From positions 1 through 64,000 of the forward strand of contig DATEGZ010000257.1 of NCBI GenBank assembly GCA_035279905.1: a DNA stretch of 64,000 bases, given 5' to 3'. This document shows, piece after piece, positions 34,893 through 43,252 of the stretch. The translations under genes were made by a program, and so were the position numbers. Position 1 is the stretch's first letter; each line of letters begins with the position of its first letter. The notes below the pieces were generated by a model, which was given only the letters and a program-made list of their open reading frames with translations, made no database searches and was not told the origin of the DNA. Source of the stretch: DATEGZ01 sp035279905 (GTDB taxonomy: Bacteria > Acidobacteriota > Vicinamibacteria > Vicinamibacterales > SCN-69-37).

Positions 34893-35869
34893 TCATCGAC
34901 GTTCACAACCACTACTACCCGCCCGAATACCTGGATGCGCTCGCGCCGTCGGGCAGCACGCTCAAAATCACGCACGACGCCGAGGGCAATCCGGTCGTCC
35001 ACTACCCGGGCGACTACAACGTCATGGTGCGCGGGCACCGGGACATCGCGTACCGGCAGACGGTGCTCGATGAGACGGGCGTGGACGTGCAGGTGATCTC
35101 GCTGACGACCCCGGGGACGCACGTCGAGACGCCGCCGGTGGCGGCGAAGCTCGCGACGATCACGAACGACGCGTTCGCGCGCGTGCGGGCCGAGCGGCCG
35201 AAGCGTTTCATCCCGCTTGCGACGCTGCCGCTCTGCGATCCGAAGGCGTCGGTCGCCGAATTCACGCGCGCGGTGGACCAGCTCAGGATGCCGGGCGCGA
35301 TGCTGTTCAGCAACGTCAACGGCGTCGGGCTCGATGACCAGCGGTTCTGGCCGATCTACGAGGTGGCGAACGACCGCGGCGCCATTCTGATGATCCACCC
35401 GACCTATCCGGTCGGCGTCGAGGCGATGCGTGAGTACTGGCTCATGCCGCTCAACGGGTTTCTCTTCGACACGACGCTCGCCGCGTCCAAGCTCGTCTTC
35501 AGCGGCGTCGTGAAGCGCTATCCGAAGATCCGCTGGATCCTCGGGCACCTGGGCGGAACGATTCCGTACCTGGCCGAGCGGCTCGATCGCGGGTTCCGCG
35601 CGTTCAAGGAGTGCCGCACGCACATCGACGAGCCGCCGACGTCGTACCTCAAGCGGCACTTCTGGTACGACACGGTCAACTTCGCCGCGGGCCCGCTGAA
35701 GCTCGCCATCGACTTCGCCGGCGCCGACCACGTCGTCGCCGGCAGCGACTACCCGCACAAAATCGGCAGCATCCCTCTCATGCTCGAGGCGATTCGCGGC
35801 CTGCCGATCGACGATCGGGACAAGGCGAAGATTCTGGGGACGGATCTGTTTTCCACAGATCGGGGCTGA
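34889..35869 (+). CDS. ACMSD-like amidohydrolase/decarboxylase
   Basis: A 326-residue protein. MIIDVHNHYYPPEYL holds the H-x-H metal ligands (His6, His8). Later AILMIHPTYPVG supplies another His and VVAGSDYPHKIGSI the metal-binding Asp of amidohydrolase_2 family enzymes, which include aminocarboxymuconate-semialdehyde decarboxylase and orsellinate-type decarboxylases. It probably performs a non-oxidative decarboxylation or hydrolysis. The last ten residues are encoded by the left arm of a REP-like palindrome, so the C terminus may be altered. Substrate unknown. Confidence 0.82.
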   Translation: MIIDVHNHYYPPEYLDALAPSGSTLKITHDAEGNPVVHYPGDYNVMVRGHRDIAYRQTVLDETGVDVQVISLTTPGTHVETPPVAAKLATITNDAFARVRAERPKRFIPLATLPLCDPKASVAEFTRAVDQLRMPGAMLFSNVNGVGLDDQRFWPIYEVANDRGAILMIHPTYPVGVEAMREYWLMPLNGFLFDTTLAASKLVFSGVVKRYPKIRWILGHLGGTIPYLAERLDRGFRAFKECRTHIDEPPTSYLKRHFWYDTVNFAAGPLKLAIDFAGADHVVAGSDYPHKIGSIPLMLEAIRGLPIDDRDKAKILGTDLFSTDRG

Positions 35870-35947
35870 TTGGGGACAGGTCTCGAGAAAATGACGCCGA
35901 GACCTGTCCCCTTTTAGCCCCGATCTGTGGAAAACAGATCCGTCCCC
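35836..35947. repeat. Nested REP-like palindrome between convergent genes
   Basis: Outer arms of 32 bases (35836-35867 and 35916-35947) are exact reverse complements. Inside them GGGGACAGGTCTCG (35872-35885) pairs with 35898-35911. Each outer arm also holds its own GATCTGT...ACAGATC hairpin. The GGGGAC...GTCCCC ends are typical of REP sequences mobilised by TnpA-REP Y1 transposases. The element encodes the end of the amidohydrolase and reaches the last base of the hypE stop; it probably acts as a bidirectional terminator. Confidence 0.85.
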
Positions 35948-37002
35948 TAACAGATCCGCGGCAGCTGCTCGCCGGTGAGCATGTCGATGATGCGGGAGGC
36001 GCCAATCCGGCTGCCCGCGGTGACCAGGCCGGCGGGCGCCTCGGAGACGACGCCAATCACTGCCGCGCCGGCAGTCACGTCGAAGGCCTGCAGGACGCGC
36101 AAGGTGCGGTCGGCGGCGCCGCGCGGGACGATCGCGACGAAGCGGCCCTCGTTGGCGACGTAGAGCGGATCGAAGCCCAGAATCTCGCACGCCCCGCGGA
36201 CGTCCTCGCGCACGCGAATCGCGATCTCCTCGATCCGCAGATGACACCGTGACGCCTCCGCGATTTCGACGAGCGACGTCGCCAGGCCGCCGCGTGTCAG
36301 ATCGCGCAGGCAATGCACGTCGATGCCGTCGTCGAGAAGCGCGAGCACGGGCGCCGCAAGCGGCGCGCAGTCGCTCTCGATCGCCGACTCGAACTCGAGC
36401 CCCTCGCGCGCGCCCATGACCGCCATGCCGTGCCGCCCGATATCGCCGGACAGTACGATCACGTCCCCGGGCCGCACGCTCGCCGGCGCCACCACCTGCG
36501 AGTGCTCGATCGCCCCCACGCCCGCCGTGTTCACGTACAGTCCATCGGCCTTGCCGCGATCGACGACCTTCGTATCGCCGGTCACCAGCAGCACTCCCGC
36601 CGCGCTGGCCGCTGCCTTCATCGAGGACACGACGCGTGCGAGCGTCGCCATCTCGAGTCCCTCCTCGAGGATGAAGCCCGCGCTCAGAAACAACGGCCGC
36701 GCCCCGCACATGGCCAGATCGTTGACCGTGCCGTTGACCGCCAGCGTCCCGATGTCGCCTCCGGGAAAGAACATCGGCCGGACGACGTAGGAATCGGTCG
36801 TGAACGCGAGCGTTGCGCCGGCGATCTGCACCAGCGCGCCGTCATGGCGGGCGCCGAGCGCCGGATTGTCGAACGCGGGCACGAACAGCTGCTCGATGAG
36901 CTGATGCGTCAGCGCGCCGCCACCCCCATGCGCCAATTGCACGTGCGTGTGCGAGCTGACCGGCACCGGACACGTGATGCCAGTCGAGAGATCAACGGCC
37001 AT
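35947..37002 (-). CDS. hypE: Hydrogenase maturation protein HypE
   Basis: A 351-residue AIR-synthase-fold enzyme. It receives a carbamoyl group from HypF on its C-terminal Cys, dehydrates it to thiocyanate and passes cyanide to the HypC-HypD iron. The essential C-terminal PRIC tail is intact and abuts the REP palindrome. VQLAHGGGGALTHQLIEQLF near the N terminus and LRDLTRGGLATSLVEIAEAS are conserved family motifs. It overlaps hypD by 11 bases and is the last gene of the hydrogenase operon. The longer upstream frame is a hypD shadow. Confidence 0.95.
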   Translation of the reverse strand: MAVDLSTGITCPVPVSSHTHVQLAHGGGGALTHQLIEQLFVPAFDNPALGARHDGALVQIAGATLAFTTDSYVVRPMFFPGGDIGTLAVNGTVNDLAMCGARPLFLSAGFILEEGLEMATLARVVSSMKAAASAAGVLLVTGDTKVVDRGKADGLYVNTAGVGAIEHSQVVAPASVRPGDVIVLSGDIGRHGMAVMGAREGLEFESAIESDCAPLAAPVLALLDDGIDVHCLRDLTRGGLATSLVEIAEASRCHLRIEEIAIRVREDVRGACEILGFDPLYVANEGRFVAIVPRGAADRTLRVLQAFDVTAGAAVIGVVSEAPAGLVTAGSRIGASRIIDMLTGEQLPRIC

Positions 37003-38119
37003 GACTGCCCGCCTCTCTTGTTTCCGCGTGCAGGTGCACGCGTCGATATCGGTAATAGGCCGCGCACGCGCCCTCCGACGACACCATCGTGGCGCCGAGC
37101 GGATGTTCGGGGGTGCACCGCCCGCCAAAGGCCGGACACTCGGGCGGTTTGTTGAGGCCTTGCATGATCAACCCGGCAATGCACTCCGACGGCTCGTCGA
37201 TCGTCGTGCTGGCGACGCCAAACCGGCGCTCGGCGTCGAACGCGCGATAGCGATCCTGCAGTCCCAATCCGCTGGCCGGGATCTCGCCGACGCCGCGCCA
37301 CTTTCGCGGCACGATGGTGAACACCTCTCGAATGAGCTGCTGCGCCGGAATGTTGCCGCGGTGACGCACCGCCCGCGCGTACTGATTCTCGACGTCCGCG
37401 CGCCCTTCCTCGAGCTGCTTCACGCACATCAGCACGCCCTGCAGGATGTCGAGCGGCTCGAACCCGGTGACCACGATCGGGACGTGGTACCTTGCGGCGA
37501 TCGGCTCGTATTCGGTGACGCCCATGATCGTGCACACGTGGCCCGCGGCGAGAAAGCCCTGCACGCGATTCCGCGACGACGACAGAATCGCCTCCATGGC
37601 CGGCGGCACCAGCACGTGCGACACGAGAATCGAGAAATTCTGAATCCCGCCTTCGGCCGCGTGGAACACGGCCATCGCATTCGCCGGCGCCGTCGTCTCG
37701 AAGCCCACCGCGAAGAAGACGACCTCGCGCCGCGGATTCGTTCGGGCGATCTGCACGGCATCGAGCGGCGAGTACACGATGCGCACGTCGCCGCCGCGCG
37801 CTTTGACCGATAACAGGTCCGTCGACTTGCCGGGCACCCGCAGCATGTCGCCGAAGGAACAGAAGATCACCCCCGGCCGCGACGCGATCTCGATCGCCTT
37901 CTCGATCAGCTCGAGGGGCGTCACGCACACCGGACAGCCCGGACCGTGCACCAGGGTGATGCCTGGAGGCAGGAGCTCATCCACGCCGAACTTGACGATG
38001 GCGTGGGTCTGGCCGCCGCACACCTCCATCAGCGTCCACGGCCGGGTGGTGACCTGGTGCAGCGCGCGGGCGTAGGCGTGCGCCTGACCGGCGTCCCGGT
38101 ACTCGTCGATGTACTTCAC
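36992..38119 (-). CDS. hypD: Hydrogenase maturation protein HypD
   Basis: A 375-residue protein. MEVCGGQTHAIVKFGVDELL and HGPGCPVCVTPLELIEKAIE contain the catalytic Cys pair region that holds the Fe(CN)2CO unit with HypC. The C-terminal Cys (ECIAGLIMQGLNKPPECPAF and GGRCTPEHP) ligate the 4Fe-4S cluster. All expected Cys appear present. HypD is the scaffold on which cyanide and carbon monoxide ligands are attached before transfer to the large subunit. It overlaps hypC by four bases. Confidence 0.96.
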   Translation of the reverse strand: MKYIDEYRDAGQAHAYARALHQVTTRPWTLMEVCGGQTHAIVKFGVDELLPPGITLVHGPGCPVCVTPLELIEKAIEIASRPGVIFCSFGDMLRVPGKSTDLLSVKARGGDVRIVYSPLDAVQIARTNPRREVVFFAVGFETTAPANAMAVFHAAEGGIQNFSILVSHVLVPPAMEAILSSSRNRVQGFLAAGHVCTIMGVTEYEPIAARYHVPIVVTGFEPLDILQGVLMCVKQLEEGRADVENQYARAVRHRGNIPAQQLIREVFTIVPRKWRGVGEIPASGLGLQDRYRAFDAERRFGVASTTIDEPSECIAGLIMQGLNKPPECPAFGGRCTPEHPLGATMVSSEGACAAYYRYRRVHLHAETREAGSHGR

Positions 38120-38373
38120 GATGACTCTCCGTCCTCGAGCTCGGCCAGGTCGCCGATCTCGCGCAGATACGAGAACACCTTCCCCGCTTCGTCCTGATCG
38201 ACGGTGGAGATCGCAAAGCCCACGTGCACGAGCACGTAGTCGCCCGGCTTGGCCTCGGGCGTGTAGCTCAGGTTCACGCGCTTGACGATGCCGGCGAAGT
38301 TGACCCGGCCGCTGCGCAGCACGGGATCCTCGCCCTCAACGTCGATGATTTGTCCAGGAATCGCCAGACACAT
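38116..38373 (-). CDS. hypC: Hydrogenase maturation chaperone HypC
   Basis: An 85-residue protein with the invariant N-terminal MCLAIPGQI, where Cys2 binds the Fe of the Fe(CN)2CO moiety. The OB-like core VNFAGIVKRVNLSYTPEAKP and GDYVLVHVGFAISTVDQDEA are standard. It shuttles the iron centre from HypD to the large subunit HyaB. It overlaps hypD by four bases and is 11 bases from hypF. Confidence 0.95.
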   Translation of the reverse strand: MCLAIPGQIIDVEGEDPVLRSGRVNFAGIVKRVNLSYTPEAKPGDYVLVHVGFAISTVDQDEAGKVFSYLREIGDLAELEDGESS

Positions 38374-38384
38374 CGTGCACCTCG

Positions 38385-40724
38385 TCAGCTCGCCCCGGCG
38401 CCGGCGAGCGCGGCCAGCGTCTGAGCCGTTCGATCGTCGTCCTTCGCCTTGCGGCGTCCGGGCGGCCCGGTCAGGCCGCGGACGAGCGCGGCGATTTGTC
38501 CCAGCGCGATGCCGCCGTCATTCGTCGGCACCCGTTGATGCCAGCACGGCGAGAATCCTGCCTCGCGAAGCCGTGCGATCGTCCGCTCGAGCAGGAGTCG
38601 ATTCTGAAAGCAGCCGCCCGACAGCACGACGCGATCGCGCCCGGCGATCCTGGCGACCGCGACAATCATCCGCGCCAGCGTCTCGTGAAACCGTGCCGCC
38701 ATCGTCGCCGCCGGCGCACCGATCGCAAGGTCGTCGAGCAGCGCGCGAATCATCGGCGCCCAGTCCACGGCAAGACACACGCCTGGAATCAGCTCGAACG
38801 GATACGCATCGGCAACGGCCTCGTCCGACACCCACTCCAGCAGCATCGCCGCCTGGCCTTCGAAGGTCGCACGCTGCTTGAGGTCCAGGAAGGCCGCCAC
38901 CGCGTCGAAGAGGCGGCCGGCGCTGGTCGTCACCGGCGCGTTCAGGCCGCGGTCCAGCGCCTGGCGCAGCAGCCGGCGTTCGGCGGGGTCGAACGCTCGA
39001 ATGGGCGCGACATCGCGATCGAGCGCGCGGGAACCTTCCATCGCGTAGAGCACGCCCAGCGCGGACCGTCGAGGCTCACGCACCGCGTGTTCGCCGCCGG
39101 GCAGCCGGAACGGCCGCAGGCACGCGACGCGATCCCACGTGTCGTCGTCGACGGTGAGGAACTCGCCGCCCCAGATCGTGCCGTCCGCGCCGTAACCCGT
39201 GCCGTCCCACGACACGCCGAGCACGGGGCCGTCGATGTCGTGTTCGGCCAGGCATGACGCGATGTGCGCGAGGTGATGCTGCACCGTGGCGACGGGCAGC
39301 CCGAGCCGGCGGGCGTACTGGCTCGAGAAGTAGTCCGGATGCTGGTCGGCGACGGCGGTCTCGGGCACGGCGTGGAACAACGCGCCGAGACTCTTCATGA
39401 CGCGATCGAACGCCTCGATCGACTGCGGCGTCTCGAGATCGCCAAGGTGCTGGCTCACGAAGACGTTGGCGCCTGACGTCACCGCGACCGCGCTCTTCAG
39501 ATGCGCGCCGACGGCAACGGCGCGCGGCGCCTCGGCCGCGAGCCGAATCGGCAGCGGCGCGTAGCCGCGCGCGCGGCGCAGGATCATCTCGCGTCCGGCC
39601 ACGACCCGAACGATCGAGTCGTCGACGTGACGCGCGATCGGCCGGTCGTGCACCAGAAACCCGTCAGCGATCCGCGACAATCGGCGCAGGGCCTCTCGCT
39701 CATCGGTGCAGATCGGTTCGTCCGAGAGATTCCCGCTCGTTGCGACCAGCGGTCCGCCGAAATCGGCCGCGATCAAATGGTGCAGCGGTGTATACGGCAG
39801 CATGACGCCGAGCGTCGGGACGCCCGGCGCCACCGCGGACGCCAGACTTCCGCGCACCATCCGCCGCCGAAGCAGCACGATGGGCGCCTCAGCGGACGCG
39901 AGCAGCCGCGCGTCGGCCGGCGAGACGACGCAGTCCCGCCGCACGTCGTCGATCGACGGATACATGGTCGCGAGCGGTTTTTCTTCGCGATGTTTGCGCT
40001 GTCGAAGGCGCCGGACGGCGCACTCCTGCCGTGCGTCGACCATCAGATGAAATCCGCCGATTCCCTTGACGGCCACGATGGAGCCACCGCGCAGGGCGTC
40101 GACGGCGGCGCGAATGGCCTCGTCGTCCTCGGCCAAAACCGCGCCGCGCCCGCTCCACCAGGCGACCCGGGGGCCGCACACGGGGCAGGCATTCGGCTGC
40201 GCGTGGAACCGGCGGTCCGACGGATCGTGGTACTCGTGCTCGCACGCCTGACACATGACGAAGCCGCGCATGGACGTCCGCGGCCGGTCGTACGGCAGCG
40301 CGTCGATGATGCTGAACCGCGGCCCGCAATGCGTGCAGTTGATGAAGGGATACCGATACCGCCGGTCGTCGGGATCGAAGAGCTCGCGCCGGCACGCGTC
40401 GCACGTCGCGAGGTCCGGCAGCACGATCGCCGTCGGCTCGCCCGCAACTTGACTGTCTCTTATCTCGAACGCCGCCGAGCCGGCCGGATCCAGCCAGCTC
40501 GCCTCGAGGTCGACGATCGTGGCATGCGGCGGCGGCTCGCACACCAGCCGCGCGCGAAATCGATCGATCCGCTCACGCGGTCCCTCGACCTCGATGACGA
40601 CACCATCCGGGCCGTTCAGCACCCAGCCGGCCAGGTCGAGCGCCCGCGCCAGCCGGTAGACGAACGGCCTGAACCCGACGCCCTGGACGGCGCCGCGCAC
40701 GGACAGCCGCAGCCGCTCACGCAT
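38385..40724 (-). CDS. hypF: Carbamoyltransferase HypF
   Basis: A 779-residue protein of full family length. Residues 1-95 are the acylphosphatase domain (GAVQGVGFRPFVYRLARALD). Residues ~108-190 contain two CxxC zinc fingers (CDAC/CTHC and CQAC/CPVC). A YrdC-like nucleotide domain follows, then the Kae1-like carbamoyltransferase with VQHHLAHIASCLAEH and VVLSGGCFQNRLL. It uses carbamoyl phosphate and ATP to carbamoylate HypE. It overlaps hypB by eight bases. All domains look intact. Confidence 0.96.
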   Translation of the reverse strand: MRERLRLSVRGAVQGVGFRPFVYRLARALDLAGWVLNGPDGVVIEVEGPRERIDRFRARLVCEPPPHATIVDLEASWLDPAGSAAFEIRDSQVAGEPTAIVLPDLATCDACRRELFDPDDRRYRYPFINCTHCGPRFSIIDALPYDRPRTSMRGFVMCQACEHEYHDPSDRRFHAQPNACPVCGPRVAWWSGRGAVLAEDDEAIRAAVDALRGGSIVAVKGIGGFHLMVDARQECAVRRLRQRKHREEKPLATMYPSIDDVRRDCVVSPADARLLASAEAPIVLLRRRMVRGSLASAVAPGVPTLGVMLPYTPLHHLIAADFGGPLVATSGNLSDEPICTDEREALRRLSRIADGFLVHDRPIARHVDDSIVRVVAGREMILRRARGYAPLPIRLAAEAPRAVAVGAHLKSAVAVTSGANVFVSQHLGDLETPQSIEAFDRVMKSLGALFHAVPETAVADQHPDYFSSQYARRLGLPVATVQHHLAHIASCLAEHDIDGPVLGVSWDGTGYGADGTIWGGEFLTVDDDTWDRVACLRPFRLPGGEHAVREPRRSALGVLYAMEGSRALDRDVAPIRAFDPAERRLLRQALDRGLNAPVTTSAGRLFDAVAAFLDLKQRATFEGQAAMLLEWVSDEAVADAYPFELIPGVCLAVDWAPMIRALLDDLAIGAPAATMAARFHETLARMIVAVARIAGRDRVVLSGGCFQNRLLLERTIARLREAGFSPCWHQRVPTNDGGIALGQIAALVRGLTGPPGRRKAKDDDRTAQTLAALAGAGAS

Positions 40725-41379
40725 GGCTCCTCAACACCGAGTGCTCGAGCCACTGGCACCACTCGCCGAGGCCCGCCCCGCTGGTACACGACGTCTCGAA
40801 GACTTTCAGCTTCGGGTTGATCTGCCACGCGTGGCGGCGAATGGCGCGGATATCGGCGCCGACAAACGGCAGGAGATCCGTCTTGTTGATGACGAGCACC
40901 GAGGCGTTGCGGAACATCGCGGGATACTTCAGCGGCTTGTCGTCGCCTTCGGTCGTGCTGAGCACGACGACCTTCATCGCTTCGCCCAGGTCGTAGTTCG
41001 CCGGACACACGAGGTTGCCGACGTTCTCGATGAGGAGGAGATCGAGCGCGTCCAGGTCGAACTGGTCGAGCGCCTGCAGCACGAGATTCGCTTCGAGATG
41101 GCAGCCGCCGTTGGTCACGATCTGGACGACGGGCACGCCATACGCCGCGACGCGGCGTGCATCGAGATCGGTCTGCACGTCGCCCTCGATCACGCCGACG
41201 TGGAGGGACCCCTTCAACCGCTCGAGCGTCCGCTCGAGCAGCGTCGTCTTGCCGGCGCCGGGCGAGCTGACGATGTTCAACACGCATACGCCGTGCCTGG
41301 CAAAGCGCGTGCGGTTGACCGCCGCGATCGCGTCGTTCTTCTCGAGCACCTTGCGCTCGACCGTCACAATTTCGCTCAC
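40717..41379 (-). CDS. hypB: Hydrogenase nickel-incorporation GTPase HypB
   Basis: A 220-residue SIMIBI GTPase. The P-loop is SSPGAGKTTLLERTLERL; the metal-binding TNGGCHLEANLVLQAL is the conserved dimer-interface Cys-His site; VINKTDLLPFVG is the G4 motif. It has neither the His-rich N terminus nor the CxxCGC motif found in some HypB proteins, so nickel storage is unlikely. It delivers nickel to the large subunit together with HypA; here HypA is shortened (next gene), which matters for function. It overlaps hypA by four bases. Confidence 0.95.
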   Translation of the reverse strand: MSEIVTVERKVLEKNDAIAAVNRTRFARHGVCVLNIVSSPGAGKTTLLERTLERLKGSLHVGVIEGDVQTDLDARRVAAYGVPVVQIVTNGGCHLEANLVLQALDQFDLDALDLLLIENVGNLVCPANYDLGEAMKVVVLSTTEGDDKPLKYPAMFRNASVLVINKTDLLPFVGADIRAIRRHAWQINPKLKVFETSCTSGAGLGEWCQWLEHSVLRSHA

Positions 41380-41630
41380 GGCGTTTCCTCCTCGAGCTCG
41401 ATGTCCGCGACCTGCAGCTCCTGCCCCGCTACGCGATCGATCGCGAGCGACGCGCGGTCATACGGCGTCTCCGACGTCACCGCGCTGAAGCACCACGCCA
41501 GCGAGTCGGGCTCGACACCCGCGAGCTCGCCGACGCGAACGCGCACCGACCGGACCAGCGGCGCCCGATCGACCGGCACGTACTGTCGGACGATGTCGAA
41601 GATGCTGTTCGCGAGGCTCAGCTCATGCAC
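41376..41630 (-). CDS. hypA: HypA-like nickel chaperone lacking the zinc-finger domain
   Basis: Only 84 residues against about 113-118 in typical HypA. The N-terminal nickel site is intact (MHELSLANSIFDIVRQY, His2) and LRVRVGELAG-type core strands are present (VRVRVGELAGVEPDSLAWCF). After RASLAIDRVAG the chain jumps straight to QELQVADIELEEE, the usual C-terminal strand. The intervening CxxC...CxxC zinc-finger loop of ~30 residues is absent, without frame disruption. HypA docks to HypB and the large subunit and inserts nickel. It sits between the cytochrome c and hypB in the operon. Either the finger is dispensable here or HypA function is altered. Confidence 0.85.
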   Translation of the reverse strand: MHELSLANSIFDIVRQYVPVDRAPLVRSVRVRVGELAGVEPDSLAWCFSAVTSETPYDRASLAIDRVAGQELQVADIELEEETP

Positions 41631-41639
41631 GTCGTGCTC

Positions 41640-42038
41640 TCACTTCCGCCCGGCGAGCGACAGCACGTAGGCCGTCAGGTCCCACGCGTCCTGCTCGCTC
41701 AAGCTCTTCCAGCTCGGCATCGCGGTGCCGCGCCGCCCTTCCCGAATCGCGAAGAACACGTGGCGCGGTGTCGCGGCCGCGTGCCACCCGGCGTCCCTGA
41801 AATCACGCGGCGGTGGCTGGAGTCCCTCGCGCTGGAGGCCGTAGCCGTCACCCCGCACCCCGTGGCAGAGCGTGCAGTACTTCTGGAACAGCAGCGCTCC
41901 GCGCTCGGCCGCCTCCGGCGACGCCAGTGTCGTTGGCACCGCGATCGCGCGGTACTCGCGCGGGAGATCGCCGTCGGCGCTATGACATGCCGACAAGACG
42001 AGCGACATCCAGCCCGCGATCAGGAGCGGCCGCTTCAT
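41640..42038 (-). CDS. Monohaem c-type cytochrome lipoprotein
   Basis: A 132-residue protein. The N terminus MKRPLLIAGWMSLVLSACHS has a lipobox (L-S-A-C), so it is probably an outer-membrane-facing or inner-membrane-anchored lipoprotein in the periplasm. One haem-attachment motif CTLCHG is followed by RGDGYGLQREGL and a Met ligand in GTAMPSWKSLS, as in class I cytochromes. Its first 59 bases overlap the hyaD 3' end in another frame. It is unusual inside a hydrogenase operon and may carry electrons from the hydrogenase-cytochrome b complex or from the bc complex. Confidence 0.85.
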   Translation of the reverse strand: MKRPLLIAGWMSLVLSACHSADGDLPREYRAIAVPTTLASPEAAERGALLFQKYCTLCHGVRGDGYGLQREGLQPPPRDFRDAGWHAAATPRHVFFAIREGRRGTAMPSWKSLSEQDAWDLTAYVLSLAGRK

Positions 42039-42531
42039 GCCCCACCTTCGGACGACACCGGAACCCGATCGCCGCAGCCTCGTCCACGACACGGTCCACC
42101 AGATCGTCGAGGGCGGCCGCGACGCGCGGCGACAGGCCGACGCCGAGCTCGATCGATTCGGGCACGAGGCCGAGGAGCACGACCCGGGTGGGATAGCGAT
42201 CGCGCCAACGCGCGCCGTCGAGCAGGTCCGACACGCCGACCTGATGCGGAGACAGGCGCGTCGCCACTGCCGGCGCCACGTCGTCGCCGTCGAGCCGCAC
42301 GAATGTCCCCGCAGGTCCATCGCCGCGAATCGCGTCAACGAGGATCACGGCCTCCGCCTCCTCCACATACGGAAGCAAGGCGAGACCGAGCGTTCCGCCG
42401 TCCAGGACGTGCACGTCCGGCGGAACGATGAAGTGGTCGCGCAAGCGAACGACCGCCGCCGCTCCCAGGCCGTCGTCGCCGAGCAGGACGTTGCCCAGGC
42501 CCAGCACAAGGAGTGGCACGCGGTTACTCAT
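41980..42531 (-). CDS. hyaD: Hydrogenase large-subunit maturation protease (HyaD/HybD family)
   Basis: A 183-residue endopeptidase. VLGLGNVLLGDDGLGAAAV gives the first metal-binding acidic residue, and VILVDAIRGDGPAGTFV the second; SPHQVGVSDLLD supplies the His ligand. It removes the C-terminal extension of the large subunit after nickel is inserted. A long basic C-terminal tail (GFRCRPKVGHEAAAPDRG) overlaps the cytochrome c gene for 59 bases and may be only a by-product of that overlap. It overlaps hyaC by eight bases. Confidence 0.93.
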   Translation of the reverse strand: MSNRVPLLVLGLGNVLLGDDGLGAAAVVRLRDHFIVPPDVHVLDGGTLGLALLPYVEEAEAVILVDAIRGDGPAGTFVRLDGDDVAPAVATRLSPHQVGVSDLLDGARWRDRYPTRVVLLGLVPESIELGVGLSPRVAAALDDLVDRVVDEAAAIGFRCRPKVGHEAAAPDRGLDVARLVGMS

Positions 42532-43252
42532 CGACCTGACCTTCGCGGTTGATGAAGCGGTAGCCGGAGTACTCGAGATCTTCGGGCGGGACGAACTTGT
42601 AGCCGGAGAAGATCGATTCCATCGTCCCGTTCGCTTCGATGATCGACATCAACACGCCGCTGTAGACGTGATGGGCGGCGAAGCCCAGCAGCAGCCACAT
42701 CACGACGTGATGAATCCAGCGCACCATCTGGAATCCGCCAAGCATCCCCGCGAACGACGCGAACCACCGGAACGGCGAGCCGACGTCGGCGTAGGGCGCG
42801 TGGAGCGCCAAGCCGGTGAGAATCGCGAGGAAATACAACCCGAACACCAGGACGTAGGTCAGGCCGGCCACCGGGTTGTGGCCGACGAAGCCCGGCGGCT
42901 TGCGCAACGCAAACAGGTAGAACTTCAGCGTCGGCCAGAGCCCGCGGAAGCGCGACGCGTGGACGGGCAGGAACTTGTCCCACCGCGCGTACTTGTTGCC
43001 CGTGAACATCCAGATGATGCGCACGGCGACGGCGCCGATGAAGACGAAGGCCGTGTAGAGATGGATGGTGCGAATCCAGCCCATGACGAACGACGTGCGC
43101 GCCTCTCCCGAAACCGTCATGAACGGATGCCCGATGTACAGGCCCGTCACCGACAGGACGACGATCGCGCCTGCGATGAGCCAGTGCGTGACGCGGACGG
43201 GAATCTGCCACACGTAGGTGCAGACCACCCGTTCCGGCAGTGCGGTCGTCAT
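42524..43252 (-). CDS. hyaC: Hydrogenase cytochrome b subunit (HyaC-like)
   Basis: A 242-residue, four-helix di-haem cytochrome b. His residues in RVTHWLIAGAIVVLSVTGLY, IHLYTAFVFIGAVAVRIIWM and IHHVVMWLLLGFAAHHVYSG are the haem ligands expected in the HyaC/HupZ family. It anchors HyaAB to the membrane and passes electrons to quinone. The start overlaps hyaB by four bases (43249-43252). The longer upstream frame is a hyaB shadow. C-terminal NREGQVDE is soluble. Confidence 0.93.
   Translation of the reverse strand: MTTALPERVVCTYVWQIPVRVTHWLIAGAIVVLSVTGLYIGHPFMTVSGEARTSFVMGWIRTIHLYTAFVFIGAVAVRIIWMFTGNKYARWDKFLPVHASRFRGLWPTLKFYLFALRKPPGFVGHNPVAGLTYVLVFGLYFLAILTGLALHAPYADVGSPFRWFASFAGMLGGFQMVRWIHHVVMWLLLGFAAHHVYSGVLMSIIEANGTMESIFSGYKFVPPEDLEYSGYRFINREGQVDE

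Noticed and set aside
40717..41379. Nickel-storage function for HypB
   Set aside because: No His-rich or CxxCGC N-terminal motif is present.
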